Of a DNA stretch of 64,000 nucleotides, positions 49,708 to 57,856 are shown piece after piece. The DNA comes from Synechococcus sp. HK01-R (GTDB taxonomy: Bacteria > Cyanobacteriota > Cyanobacteriia > PCC-6307 > Cyanobiaceae): assembly GCF_014217855.1 (NCBI RefSeq), contig NZ_CP059059.1:2170001-2234000 (forward strand), read 5' to 3'. The translations under genes were made by a program, and so were the position numbers. The notes beneath the pieces are model-generated. The model had not been told where the DNA came from and searched no databases. It was given only the letters and a program-made list of their open reading frames with translations. Numbering within the stretch: position 1 is the stretch's first letter; each line of letters opens with the position of its first letter.

Positions 49708-50370
49708 TCACTTAATCAGTTGTTCAAGGGGTTGGGGCGATTGATCCTGGCGGCTGGTGACTTCGAGAATCCTGCCAATGGATGCCGGCGTTGCCAGGGC
49801 CTCCACGCAAGCCTGGGCCACCAGTCGCCGAGGGATGGAATCGCGCAGTTGTTGATCAGGGCCGGTCCAGACAATCCCTTCAGACTCCAGCTGCTCTTCC
49901 CGCTCAGAGAGACCGCCAGGGCGAATGACGGTCCAGTCCAGACCACTGGTTTCCAAGGCCCGTTCTCCGATCCGTTTCCACACCAAAATCAGACCAAAGA
50001 GATTGAGTGGGTGCCGCCAGCGTCCGGCGCAGAGTGAGCTGACGAGCAGAATCCGGCGAACCCCCAGACGCCGGCAGCTCTCCACCTGCCGCTGCACACC
50101 CCAGGCATCCACCCGCATCGGCGCGGTCAGGTCGATCGACGGTCGAGCCCCGGTGGCGATGACCAGAGCATCCACCCCCTCGAGGGCCTGATCCAGGGCA
50201 GCCTGATCAGAAAGCTCCAGTCGTCGCTGATCGCAATGGTTGAGGCTCTCAGGGCAGATGGAGCTAGGTCTCAGCAGCAAACGCGGCGTCTCGCCTGCCT
50301 TGAAAAGTTCTTCGGCAATCCGGTAGCCGGTCTTGCCGGAAGCACCGCTGATCGCAATCGTGCGCGCCAT
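49708..50370 (-). CDS. NAD(P)H-binding protein, atypical short-chain dehydrogenase
   Basis: A 220-residue protein with an N-terminal Rossmann motif AISGASGKTGYRIAEELFKA, later ALVIATGARPSIDLTAP, RRILLVSSLCAG, and LDWTVIRPGGLSE. This is the atypical SDR (NAD(P)H_binding, Ycf39/NmrA-like) family, whose members act in chlorophyll or photosystem biogenesis or as redox sensors in phototrophs. The catalytic YxxxK is missing, as usual in the class. Confidence 0.87.
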   Translation of the reverse strand: MARTIAISGASGKTGYRIAEELFKAGETPRLLLRPSSICPESLNHCDQRRLELSDQAALDQALEGVDALVIATGARPSIDLTAPMRVDAWGVQRQVESCRRLGVRRILLVSSLCAGRWRHPLNLFGLILVWKRIGERALETSGLDWTVIRPGGLSEREEQLESEGIVWTGPDQQLRDSIPRRLVAQACVEALATPASIGRILEVTSRQDQSPQPLEQLIK

Positions 50371-50464
50371 TGGGCGACCTCACGGAGTGGTGCGGGCAGC
50401 GTAACGATGGTGCTGCAAAGACGGCGTTTGATCACCGACGATGGGGGGGACCTGGTGGCCTCCA

Positions 50465-50683
50465 ATGCCGGCACGCCTCTCTCAGGCCTGGACAAGCAGC
50501 TCCGCCCGCGAGGGCTATCGCCACTTCCGACTGATCCTCCAGGGGGGTCGCGGAAACGAGCGCTGGGTTGAACTCGAGCCCCTACTGCAGCGGGGGCTGC
50601 GCCTTCGCGTCACCTGCCAGGAACTCAAAGACTCCAGCCAATGGCTGAGCGGCTGGCAACCGCTACCCCCGTCAGACGACTGA
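50465..50683 (+). CDS. TIGR02450 Trp-rich small protein
   Basis: A 72-residue protein beginning MPARLSQAWTSSSAREGYRH, then LQGGRGNERWVELEPLLQRG, then CQELKDSSQWLSGWQPL. The pattern W-T ... HF ... WVELE ... RELKD ... W-x2-GW corresponds to the TIGR02450 family. Its function is unknown. The end overlaps the convergent methyltransferase gene by 12 bp. Confidence 0.75.
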   Translation: MPARLSQAWTSSSAREGYRHFRLILQGGRGNERWVELEPLLQRGLRLRVTCQELKDSSQWLSGWQPLPPSDD

Positions 50684-51337
50684 CGAAGGCACAGGACGCG
50701 TGGCGATCACGGCGAAGAAAGGGTCCCCCGGCGCACCGAGCCAACCAGACACCCCCGTCGCCCGGGTGGATTCAGCAATCAGCTCGGGGCGAGGCCAGCC
50801 CTGGGCAAGCAACAGCTCGGCCACGTAGGCCAGGTGCTCGCGATCATCACTGTCGGTCCAGACCTGGGGCGCCTTGCTGAAAAACATCCGGTTGCTGAAG
50901 GCAACGATCAGCTGCCCATTAGGCCTGGTGATCCGTAGCAGTTCGGCCGCCACCGCTTCCGGTTGCTGCAGGTACTGCCACCCCGCCACGATCAGCGTGC
51001 AGTCCACGCTGGCATCGGCCAGGGGCAAACGCTGATCCTGATTGAGGTTCTGCACCCAGTGGCGATCAAGGCGGTCATTGGCCCTCAGTTCCTCGGCATT
51101 GAGCCCATGGCCAATCACTTGCTCGTACGTCACTTCATCAGGGAGATGGCTAACCCAGCTGCTCATCAGATCGAGCACCACCGCGCAGCTTGGGATGCGC
51201 TGCCTGTAGAGCGCGGTCAATCGTTGACGGAAGGCACCATCAAGGTGATGCACAAAGCGCGGCTCTGCATAGAAGAGCGCGTCATCGGCACCATCGAGCT
51301 TGGTGCGCTGAGCTTGAGTCAGCACCTGCACCACCAT
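50672..51337 (-). CDS. SAM-dependent methyltransferase family protein
   Basis: A 221-residue protein with a class I methyltransferase outline: a degenerate motif I (VVLDLMSSWVSHLPDEV), motif II-like LPLADASVDCTLIVAGWQYL and ITRPNGQLIVAFSNRMFF. The N-terminal acidic start (ALFYAEPRFVHHLDGAFRQR) is characteristic of a cyanobacterial subgroup. Motif I lacks the classical GxGxG, so cofactor binding is uncertain. ATG at 51337 chosen; an upstream ATG at 51361 is possible. Confidence 0.75.
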   Translation of the reverse strand: MVVQVLTQAQRTKLDGADDALFYAEPRFVHHLDGAFRQRLTALYRQRIPSCAVVLDLMSSWVSHLPDEVTYEQVIGHGLNAEELRANDRLDRHWVQNLNQDQRLPLADASVDCTLIVAGWQYLQQPEAVAAELLRITRPNGQLIVAFSNRMFFSKAPQVWTDSDDREHLAYVAELLLAQGWPRPELIAESTRATGVSGWLGAPGDPFFAVIATRPVPSSVV

Positions 51338-51445
51338 GGATTCCGCTTCAGCGCAACCCACAGACGCTAGGCAGCCTCCTGGGCCAGCTGGGCGGCGTCA
51401 TCACTGGTCACAGGTCGAGACGGTTTCAGTCATGACTTCACTCTG

Positions 51446-52243
51446 ATGATTTTTAGGGTGAATCCAGAACAAGTCACTGCTTTGACGGATCCTGCAACGA
51501 CCCACCATCGCGTCCTCGACTTACTCCGTCGCACCCCTCCACTCGTGCTCCCCATGCTCGTGCTGAGTGCGGGGCTTGTGGTCGCCGGCGCCGTGGCCGT
51601 GAAAGGGATTCGGACCGCATCCGACACGATCACGGTGACCGGTGCCAGCACAGAGCGAATCCGCAGCGATTACGTGGATTGGACCGTGACCGTGAGCGGG
51701 AGTGGTCCCAGCCAACAGAGCGCTTACCAGAGCCTCCAACCGCAGCTGCAGCGCACGCTGGCCTATCTGGAGGAGCAGGGAATACCGGCCAAAGCGATCG
51801 GTCGGGGCGTCATCCAGTCCTCCAGCAATGACATCCGCAACCGCGTGACCGGTGCGCTGATGAGCACCACCTGGACGGCTCGCCAACCGATCCGGATCAG
51901 CTCAGCCGACGTAACCCTGATTCGTGATGTCTCGATCCGAATTAGTGATCTGGTGGGCCAGGGGGTCTCGATCACAGTGGAGCCACCGGCCTACACCTAC
52001 ACGAAGCTGGCAGAGAAACGGGTCGACATGCTGGCCAAGGCCACAGCGGATGCTCGCAAGCGAGCGATCGCGATCGCCGACCAGGCGAACTCAGGAATCG
52101 GCGCGATCACCAAGGCCGATACAGGCACCTTCCAGATCACAGTGCCGAACTCCACGGAGATGGGCAGCTACGGCTCCTACAACACGAGCACGATCGACAA
52201 AGACATCACAGCCGTCATGGGCGTGACCTTCCGAGTGCAGTAG
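51446..52243 (+). CDS. SIMPL-domain (DUF541) protein
   Basis: A 265-residue protein. One N-terminal helix (LVLPMLVLSAGLVVAGAVAV, near 34-54) anchors it, followed by the SIMPL domain: TITVTGASTERIRSDYVDWT, VTVSGSGPSQQSAYQSLQPQ, TADARKRAIAIADQAN. Periplasmic SIMPL proteins have been linked to envelope stress, but the function here is not known. Confidence 0.85.
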   Translation: MIFRVNPEQVTALTDPATTHHRVLDLLRRTPPLVLPMLVLSAGLVVAGAVAVKGIRTASDTITVTGASTERIRSDYVDWTVTVSGSGPSQQSAYQSLQPQLQRTLAYLEEQGIPAKAIGRGVIQSSSNDIRNRVTGALMSTTWTARQPIRISSADVTLIRDVSIRISDLVGQGVSITVEPPAYTYTKLAEKRVDMLAKATADARKRAIAIADQANSGIGAITKADTGTFQITVPNSTEMGSYGSYNTSTIDKDITAVMGVTFRVQ

Positions 52244-52456
52244 TCAAGGGGCCTCGCTGGGCAGAAAACGTGGGGCCAGTCGAACGGCCAGCACCACCGC
52301 AGCGGCTCCGTAACCGGCGAAGGTGGCCGCCTGCCCCAAGGAGGCGGTGGCGTACACCTCACGGGTGAGCAGCAACCAATCCACCAGTGAAGAAGCAGTT
52401 CCCCAGATCAAAACCCAGACAGACACGTACACCACTCCTCTCACTGTGCGATTCAC
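52244..52456 (-). CDS. Small membrane protein
   Basis: A 70-residue protein with two hydrophobic helices (VYVSVWVLIWGTASSLVDWL and AATFAGYGAAAVVLAVRLAP) separated by a short polar loop. Its stop abuts the convergent SIMPL gene. No family recognised. Confidence 0.6.
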   Translation of the reverse strand: MNRTVRGVVYVSVWVLIWGTASSLVDWLLLTREVYATASLGQAATFAGYGAAAVVLAVRLAPRFLPSEAP

Positions 52457-52563
52457 TGGGCCCCGGCAACTGCCCGGACGCTAAATCAAGCCTCAGTGAC
52501 GGCGCAGCCATAGGGACGCTCCTCTCAACCAATCGCCGAGGTCCTCATGCGAACCGTTCGCCC

Positions 52564-52800
52564 TCAGCCCCCTTCCATCGACTGCTGATGACTGTGTTGC
52601 CTGTAGACGTCACTCAGTAAATCCTGGTCAGTGACTGGATCCTGATCCGTCCCATCGGAGATGTGATCAAGCGGCCCCATGGGTTTCGGGTCTGCCTCTT
52701 GATCGTTCTCCTGAGCGGTTTCCCCGGCGAGCTCCCGTGCAATGACCCGTTCGTAAGCGCTTTGGGCAACTCCTTCGTCAGACCGGCGGTCCTGGGTCAT
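52564..52800 (-). CDS. Hypothetical acidic protein
   Basis: A 78-residue hydrophilic protein, acidic and Gln/Asp-rich (ETAQENDQEADPKPMGPLDH, DGTDQDPVTDQDLLSDVYRQ), probably disordered. ATG 52798-52800 is 4 bp after the stop of the 52805-52981 frame. Not recognised. Confidence 0.45.
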   Translation of the reverse strand: MTQDRRSDEGVAQSAYERVIARELAGETAQENDQEADPKPMGPLDHISDGTDQDPVTDQDLLSDVYRQHSHQQSMEGG

Positions 52801-52804
52801 GGAT

Positions 52805-52981
52805 TCAGGTGGGAGATGACGCGGAGGGACCGTCCTCGAGATCGCAGCGATTAATCGCCTGCGCCTGAGGGTCTACCTGCTGGAGGCGCTGAAGAATATG
52901 ACGCAGATCGGCACCGGCAAGTTCGCCGTTAACTTCCCATTTCAGGCTGGTTCCCCTGCGGGGATGACCGCTCTGCACCAT
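52805..52981 (-). CDS. Hypothetical small protein upstream of 52564
   Basis: A 58-residue frame: MVQSGHPRRGTSLKWEVNGE, LAGADLRHILQRLQQVDPQA, ending SPT. The composition is that of coding sequence (balanced, with amphipathic helix LRHILQRLQQV), and the frame stays open about 30 codons before the ATG, so a rare upstream start is possible. Not recognised. Confidence 0.4.
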   Translation of the reverse strand: MVQSGHPRRGTSLKWEVNGELAGADLRHILQRLQQVDPQAQAINRCDLEDGPSASSPT

Positions 52982-53068
52982 GACCGTTGTCCAGGTCCGA
53001 AAACTCTGATCAATTGAGAGACCGCCCGACCAGACAACGGATCAATTCTTAATAAGCCCTTAAGAGCC

Positions 53069-53722
53069 GTGAGGAAACAGGAGCGAGCCAAAGCGATTCA
53101 GGCGCACTTGGAAGCGCGCTACCCGGAGACGCCGATCCCCCTCGACCATTCCGATCCCTTCACCCTGCTTGTCGCCGTGCTGCTGAGCGCCCAGTGCACT
53201 GACCGCAAGGTGAATGAGGTCACACCAACCCTGTTCGCCGCGGGCCCCACTCCGGCCGCGATGGCCGCCCTGGAAGAGGCCGAGATCCTGCGTCACATCC
53301 GCCAGCTAGGGCTGGCCAATACCAAGGCCCGCAACGTCAGAAAGCTGGCCCGAATCCTCGTGGACACCCACCAGGGCCAAGTGCCGCAGACCTTCGAAGA
53401 GCTGGAGGCCCTCCCAGGCGTTGGCCACAAAACGGCCAGCGTGGTGATGGCGCAGGCCTTCGGAGTCCCCGCCTTCCCTGTGGACACCCACATTCACCGA
53501 CTCGCCCAGCGCTGGGGGCTCAGCTCAGGCCAAAGCGTCGAGCAAACCGAACGAGACCTCAAGCGCCTGTTCCCGATCGAAGCCTGGAACAAGTTGCATC
53601 TACAAATCATTTTTTACGGGCGTGACTACTGCACGGCTCGGGGTTGCGACGGCACGGTTTGCCCGCTGTGCCGAGAGCTGTATCCCAAACGCAACAAGCC
53701 TGTGCCTTGGCGGAAGGCCTGA
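53069..53722 (+). CDS. nth: Endonuclease III
   Basis: A 217-residue base-excision-repair glycosylase/AP lyase. The helix-hairpin-helix LEALPGVGHKTASVVMAQAF holds the catalytic lysine, and the catalytic aspartate is in FPVDTHIHRLAQRWGL. The C-terminal 4Fe-4S cluster cysteines are in YCTARGCDGTVCPLC, a spacing common in cyanobacterial Nth. Start GTG 53069, as no ATG precedes the motif region. Removes oxidised pyrimidines from DNA. Confidence 0.94.
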   Translation: MRKQERAKAIQAHLEARYPETPIPLDHSDPFTLLVAVLLSAQCTDRKVNEVTPTLFAAGPTPAAMAALEEAEILRHIRQLGLANTKARNVRKLARILVDTHQGQVPQTFEELEALPGVGHKTASVVMAQAFGVPAFPVDTHIHRLAQRWGLSSGQSVEQTERDLKRLFPIEAWNKLHLQIIFYGRDYCTARGCDGTVCPLCRELYPKRNKPVPWRKA

Positions 53723-53792
53723 AGGAGAACCACACGAAAATCCCCCTCGTCAAAACCCTGTTACAGTTCTTATCAGTTGATCGGTCATCCCC

Positions 53793-54029
53793 ATGGAGCG
53801 CAATCAAGCCAGTGACAAGTGGTTCCAAGATTCAGCAGCTCGCTCCATCCACCAAGAACAGCTCTCCAGGGTTGAGCTTTTCAATGGTCGCGCTGCCATG
53901 CTCGGCATTGTCATCGGCATCCTGACCGAAGCACTGACTGGCCAGGGCATTGTTCACCAGATCGGCCTAGGCCCCCTAGTGGACGGCTACGTCGCCTGCA
54001 GCGCCCGCTTCCTGCCCTTCTGCTTCTGA
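53793..54029 (+). CDS. hli: High-light-inducible protein (HLIP)
   Basis: A 78-residue protein with one chlorophyll-binding helix: ELFNGRAAMLGIVIGILTEA (E and N/R ligands of the LHC helix), then GQGIVHQIGLG. It is longer than the shortest HLIPs and ends CSARFLPFCF with three cysteines/phenylalanines, an unusual C terminus. HLIPs protect photosystems and chlorophyll synthesis under excess light. It has its own upstream region and lies before a hypothetical gene. Confidence 0.88.
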   Translation: MERNQASDKWFQDSAARSIHQEQLSRVELFNGRAAMLGIVIGILTEALTGQGIVHQIGLGPLVDGYVACSARFLPFCF

Positions 54030-54102
54030 TCGCAAGCATCCACCCACGTCCACCAACAGGCGTCCATCACAGCGGTAGGGTGATTTGCCGCGAGTGGGCG
54101 CC

Positions 54103-54372
54103 ATGGCAAAGAAAAGACGGAAACTCAGCAAGCCGATGGAAGCTGAGATCAGCGCTGCTCAGAAAAAAGTGGAATTGATCTCAGCCAAGATTCGCGATAT
54201 TCGCGAAGAAGATATTCAGAATGATTATGCAGAAGCCTTTTCGAGGGTACATGCCGCAGTCACCCACTTGGCCAAGCTCTACACCCTCGAGGGGGTGACC
54301 GAGGAAAGCGAAGGCACTCTTGCTCTCTATCAAGGATTGATACAAAGCTTCGAAGAAGAATACGAGCTTTGA
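54103..54372 (+). CDS. Hypothetical coiled-coil protein
   Basis: An 89-residue basic-to-acidic protein: MAKKRRKLSKPMEAEISAAQ, helical charged centre KKVELISAKIRDIREEDIQN, ending SFEEEYEL. Predicted largely helical. ATG 54103 chosen over 54085 since it follows a purine-rich stretch. Not recognised. Confidence 0.6.
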   Translation: MAKKRRKLSKPMEAEISAAQKKVELISAKIRDIREEDIQNDYAEAFSRVHAAVTHLAKLYTLEGVTEESEGTLALYQGLIQSFEEEYEL

Positions 54373-54491
54373 CCCCAAGATTTCAGCGAAGCAATCAATC
54401 AATGCTTTGATCGCTGGCTACAGAGACAAGCCTTGAAAATCGTTGTTTTTTAGATAAAACGTGTTGGCATTCTGTCGACCAGTCGATATCA

Positions 54492-55034
54492 ATGTCAGAA
54501 CTCACACGCCCGAGCAATCAGCAGGATCCCCCTCGTTGGTTCTCCCTTGCCATGGCGTCTCGATGGCCGCTAGCCGTCGTGATTTCTGCTTGGGCCATCG
54601 CTGTCGCAACCATTCAGGTGCTCAAGCAACCGCTCCCTGTCGGTCTTCACCGCAATCAGCCCCTACCCGTCAGGCTGGTGGGTGGAATCACCCTGGATCA
54701 GGTTCGAGCACCAGTTCGCGTGCAAGGTGAAGAACCGCTGAAAATCGAAGCCTCGGCGACCCTGCCGGTCCGAGCAGACGTGGAAGTACCCGGCGGCGTT
54801 GCTGTCAGCAAACCCGTGGCTGTCACGGGTGCTGTGAACGTGAGCGGCAACGTCAACGTTGACGAGGTGACCGCTCCTGTGACCGTGCACGGTCCTGATC
54901 AGGGTCCGATTCTGGTTGGGAGCCCGGAGGATCAGCCTCTCAGCGTGGATGGCAACGTGGATGTCAAACAAGTTGGCGGCAAAATCAAGGTTCAGCTGCG
55001 CAACGCAGCGCAATCAGTGCTGCCGATCCCGTGA
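54492..55034 (+). CDS. Hypothetical protein with beta-repeat extracytoplasmic part
   Basis: A 180-residue protein: cytoplasmic tail, one helix (MASRWPLAVVISAWAIAVAT), then short repeated segments of the form V-x-V-x-G with many valines (LPVRLVGGITLDQVRAPVRV, GAVNVSGNVNVDEVTAPVTV, SVDGNVDVKQVGGKIKVQL). The repeat is of about 12-14 residues and predicts a beta-helix or beta-solenoid. Its end overlaps the PfkB kinase by ATGA. Not recognised. Confidence 0.6.
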   Translation: MSELTRPSNQQDPPRWFSLAMASRWPLAVVISAWAIAVATIQVLKQPLPVGLHRNQPLPVRLVGGITLDQVRAPVRVQGEEPLKIEASATLPVRADVEVPGGVAVSKPVAVTGAVNVSGNVNVDEVTAPVTVHGPDQGPILVGSPEDQPLSVDGNVDVKQVGGKIKVQLRNAAQSVLPIP

Positions 55035-55861
55035 TCGCAACGCCACAGAGATTGCCGCCCCTCCAACTGGCCGTGGTTGGCCATCTCGAATGGGTCAACT
55101 TCCTAGCTGTGAATGCGCTGCCTCAGGCTGGTGTGATCAGTCGCGCCCATCGCAGCCTCGAGGAACCGGCTGGGGCTGGAGCCGTGGTGGCTGTGCAGCT
55201 GGCTCGACTCAGCCGCAGGCCCGTGCTGTTCTTCACGGCCCTTGGCCGCGATGCCCATGGCGAACGCAGTGAAGCTCGCCTGCGAGAGCTTGGGGTGGTG
55301 CCGGTGGTGGCCTGGCGCGAGCAACCGACCCGACGGGGGATCAGCCTGGTCGACGGCAGTGGTGATCGGGCGATCACGGTGATTGGCGAGCGACTCACAC
55401 CGCTCGCCAGCGACCCCCTCGACTGGGAGCGCCTGGAGGACTGCGACGGAGTCTTTGTGTCCGCCAGCGACGCCGCTGGATTGCGCCTGGCTCGTCAGGC
55501 CAGAGTTCTAACGGCCACACCCAGGCTGCGACTGCCGCTGCTCCAGGACGCCAGGGTGAAGCTCGATGCCCTGATCGGCAGTGGCCTGGATGCCGATGAA
55601 CAGATCCCCTTGGACGCGCTTGATCCAGCTCCTGCTCTAACGATTGCCACGGAGGGTGCCGCCGGTGGCACCCTGACCCCTGGGGGGCGCTATTCACCCG
55701 AGCCCCTGCCAGGCCCCCTGGTGGAGAGCTATGGCTGCGGCGACAGCTTCGCGGCTGGCATCACCGCCGGACTCGCCGCCGGCTGGACCGTTGATGACGC
55801 CGTAACACTCGGGGCCCGTTGTGGCGCAGCCTGCGCCAGCCGATTCGGCCCTTACGGCTGA
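55031..55861 (+). CDS. PfkB-family carbohydrate kinase
   Basis: A 276-residue kinase. The PfkB C-terminal signature ESYGCGDSFAAGITAGLAAG contains the catalytic aspartate (GCGDSFAAG); upstream FVSASDAAGLRLARQA and LIGSGLDADEQIPLDAL are typical. The N-terminal substrate-binding half (LAVVGHLEWVNFLAVNALPQ) is a cyanobacterial subgroup and does not identify the sugar. It overlaps the 54492 gene by ATGA. Confidence 0.85.
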   Translation: MIATPQRLPPLQLAVVGHLEWVNFLAVNALPQAGVISRAHRSLEEPAGAGAVVAVQLARLSRRPVLFFTALGRDAHGERSEARLRELGVVPVVAWREQPTRRGISLVDGSGDRAITVIGERLTPLASDPLDWERLEDCDGVFVSASDAAGLRLARQARVLTATPRLRLPLLQDARVKLDALIGSGLDADEQIPLDALDPAPALTIATEGAAGGTLTPGGRYSPEPLPGPLVESYGCGDSFAAGITAGLAAGWTVDDAVTLGARCGAACASRFGPYG

Positions 55862-56313
55862 CGACTGATCCAACGCGCAGCACGGGAGCGGGCGCGGCCG
55901 ATCCAGTCATGCACCATGTCGCGATCCGCCTGGGGGCTGTGCCCCGCCTCCACGGCTCGATAAAGGTCGGCCACCGCCCAGGCGGTGGTCTTCGGATCCT
56001 CGCCATGACGAGGGATCAAATGCAAATGCAGGTGGCGAGCCTCCTCTCCGAAGGCAATCGCATAGACGCGATCGCAGCCGCTCAGCTCGCACACCAAACG
56101 TGATGCCCGCTGAACCACGCTTCCCCACTCGCGGGCCTCTTCAGGATCGAAATCCACGGGCCCGCCCAAGTGACGGCGAGCATCGAGAAAGCACCAACCA
56201 ACCATGGGGGCCGGGATTGGATGGTGACGGAGTAACCACCGATCACTTCGCCAGATCTCGTCAGGGTCCAGACGTGCTGGATCGCCATGCAAGGAACAAA
56301 TTCCGCAGCTCAA
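55852..56313 (-). CDS. HIT-family hydrolase
   Basis: A 153-residue protein with the histidine triad EARHLHLHLIPRHGEDPK (H-x-H-x-H). The N-terminal half keeps the HIT zinc-type start MSCGICSLHG. Family members hydrolyse dinucleoside polyphosphates or nucleotide conjugates. It converges with the PfkB gene (10-bp overlap) and overlaps the next small gene by ATGA. Confidence 0.88.
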   Translation of the reverse strand: MSCGICSLHGDPARLDPDEIWRSDRWLLRHHPIPAPMVGWCFLDARRHLGGPVDFDPEEAREWGSVVQRASRLVCELSGCDRVYAIAFGEEARHLHLHLIPRHGEDPKTTAWAVADLYRAVEAGHSPQADRDMVHDWIGRARSRAARWISRQP

Positions 56314-56429
56314 TTGCCCTTCGGCACAAACAGCTGAGACGCAGCCACAAGAATGCCAGCAATCAGCAGAGCGGGAAGAATGACGGCGGGGCCACCAGGG
56401 GCGGTTTGGGATGCAAACAGCACAGGCAT
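56310..56429 (-). CDS. Small single-helix membrane protein (photosystem-subunit-sized)
   Basis: A 39-residue protein: MPVLFASQTAPGGPAVILPA, helix LLIAGILVAASQLFV, end PKGN. Its stop overlaps the HIT gene start, so it is likely real and co-expressed. Size and layout resemble low-molecular-mass photosystem or Ndh subunits, but I cannot match a named one. Confidence 0.55.
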   Translation of the reverse strand: MPVLFASQTAPGGPAVILPALLIAGILVAASQLFVPKGN

Positions 56430-56507
56430 GACCGAACTTGATCGACTAAAAATCAACAATGGCAGATTTGGATTCACAGACACAGGGCAGACACTATTTG
56501 TCACCAC

Positions 56508-56535
56508 AAAAAGCCCCCTCCGAGGAGGGGGCTTT
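56508..56535 (-). terminator. psbA intrinsic terminator
   Basis: Minus strand: GAGGGGGCTTT / AAAGCCCCCTC hairpin around a 4-base loop, followed by TTTTTG. It lies 38 bp after the psbA stop. The stem is long and GC-rich. Confidence 0.9.
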
Positions 56536-56572
56536 CCGGTTCAGTTGACCTGAACCTGTTGTTGATTCCAGA

Positions 56573-57649
56573 TCAACCGATGGCGGGAGCTTGCAGAGCC
56601 ACGGGGGTGGACTCAGCAGCAGCCAGGTCGAGGGGGAAGTTGTGAGCATTGCGCTCGTGCATCACTTCCATGCCGAGGTTGGCGCGGTTCAGCACATCAG
56701 CCCAGGTGTTCAACACCCGGCCCTGGGAATCCAGCACCGACTGGTTGAAGTTGAAACCGTTCAGGTTGAAGGCCATGGTGCTGATGCCCATGGAGGTAAA
56801 CCAGATGCCGACAACAGGCCAGGCAGCCAGGAAGAAGTGGAGGCTGCGGCTGTTGTTGAAGGAGGCGTATTGGAAGATCAGGCGACCGAAGTAACCGTGG
56901 GCAGCCACGATGTTGTAGGTCTCTTCCTCTTGGCCGAACTTGTAGCCGTAGTTCTGGGACTCGCTCTCGGTGGTTTCACGCACCAGGGAGGAGGTCACCA
57001 GGGAGCCGTGCATGGCGGAGAACAGAGAGCCACCGAACACACCAGCCACACCCAGCATGTGGAAGGGGTGCATCAGGATGTTGTGCTCAGCCTGGAACAC
57101 CAGCATGAAGTTGAAGGTGCCGGAGATGCCGAGGGGCATGCCGTCAGAGAAGGAACCCTGACCGAAGGGGTAGATCAGGAACACCGCGAAGGCGGCCGAG
57201 AGTGGAGCGCTGTAGGCCACACAAATCCAAGGGCGCATGCCGAGGCGGTAGGAAAGCTCCCACTGACGCCCCATATAGGCAGAGATGCCGATCAGGAAGT
57301 GGAACACAACCAGCTGGTAAGGACCGCCGTTGTAGAGCCACTCATCGAGGGAGGCAGCTTCCCAGATGGGATAGAAGTGCAGGCCGATGGCATTAGAGGA
57401 AGGCACAACAGCACCGGAGATGATGTTGTTGCCATAGATCAGGGAGCCGGCGACGGGCTCACGGATGCCATCAATATCGACCGCAGGAGCGGCGATGAAG
57501 GCGATGATGAAGCAGATGGTTGCCGACAGCAGGCAAGGAATCATCAGCACACCGAACCAACCCACATAAATGCGGTTGTTGGTGTCGGTGACCCACTGAC
57601 AGAAGTTTTCCCAGTTGCTGAGACGACCGCTGCGAATTGCAGTAGCCAT
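56573..57649 (-). CDS. psbA: Photosystem II reaction-centre protein D1
   Basis: A 358-residue D1 protein that binds P680, the Mn cluster ligands and QB. Conserved segments include [80 protein letters not shown] and the C-terminal [20 protein letters not shown] with the processing site. Position 129 (standard 130) is Gln, the D1:1 low-light isoform type, rather than Glu. The Mn-ligand residues D170, E189, H332, E333, D342 and Ala344 appear conserved. It follows its own promoter region with three CTTCATGAA palindromes upstream. Confidence 0.98.
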   Translation of the reverse strand: MATAIRSGRLSNWENFCQWVTDTNNRIYVGWFGVLMIPCLLSATICFIIAFIAAPAVDIDGIREPVAGSLIYGNNIISGAVVPSSNAIGLHFYPIWEAASLDEWLYNGGPYQLVVFHFLIGISAYMGRQWELSYRLGMRPWICVAYSAPLSAAFAVFLIYPFGQGSFSDGMPLGISGTFNFMLVFQAEHNILMHPFHMLGVAGVFGGSLFSAMHGSLVTSSLVRETTESESQNYGYKFGQEEETYNIVAAHGYFGRLIFQYASFNNSRSLHFFLAAWPVVGIWFTSMGISTMAFNLNGFNFNQSVLDSQGRVLNTWADVLNRANLGMEVMHERNAHNFPLDLAAAESTPVALQAPAIG

Positions 57650-57791
57650 GGGACAAAAGATGAGAACGGGTCAGCCCGAGCCACTCCAGCAGCAGAAACG
57701 CAGCAGTAGAGACATAGGGCAGGACTTAAGAGTATGGAAAGGTCACCGTTTTTCCCGAAAACCAAACATCTCGAGTCACTCAGACAAGCAA

Positions 57792-57823
57792 CTTCATGAA
57801 CCACTTCATGAACGCTTCATGAA
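57792..57823. repeat. Three iterated CTTCATGAA elements upstream of psbA
   Basis: CTTCATGAA occurs at 57792-57800, 57804-57812 and 57815-57823, spaced by 12 and 11 bp, about one helical turn. The core TTCATGAA is self-complementary. It lies about 145-175 bp before the psbA start. Such phasing is typical of cooperative activator or repressor sites. Confidence 0.75.
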
Positions 57824-57856
57824 GTTTTGAGCAAGTGGTGTGTGTGCTGATCGGGC

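Noticed and set aside
56591-57709. A 372-codon open frame on the plus strand opposite psbA.
   Set aside because: It mirrors the codon structure of psbA, has no domain and is a common shadow of highly biased genes.
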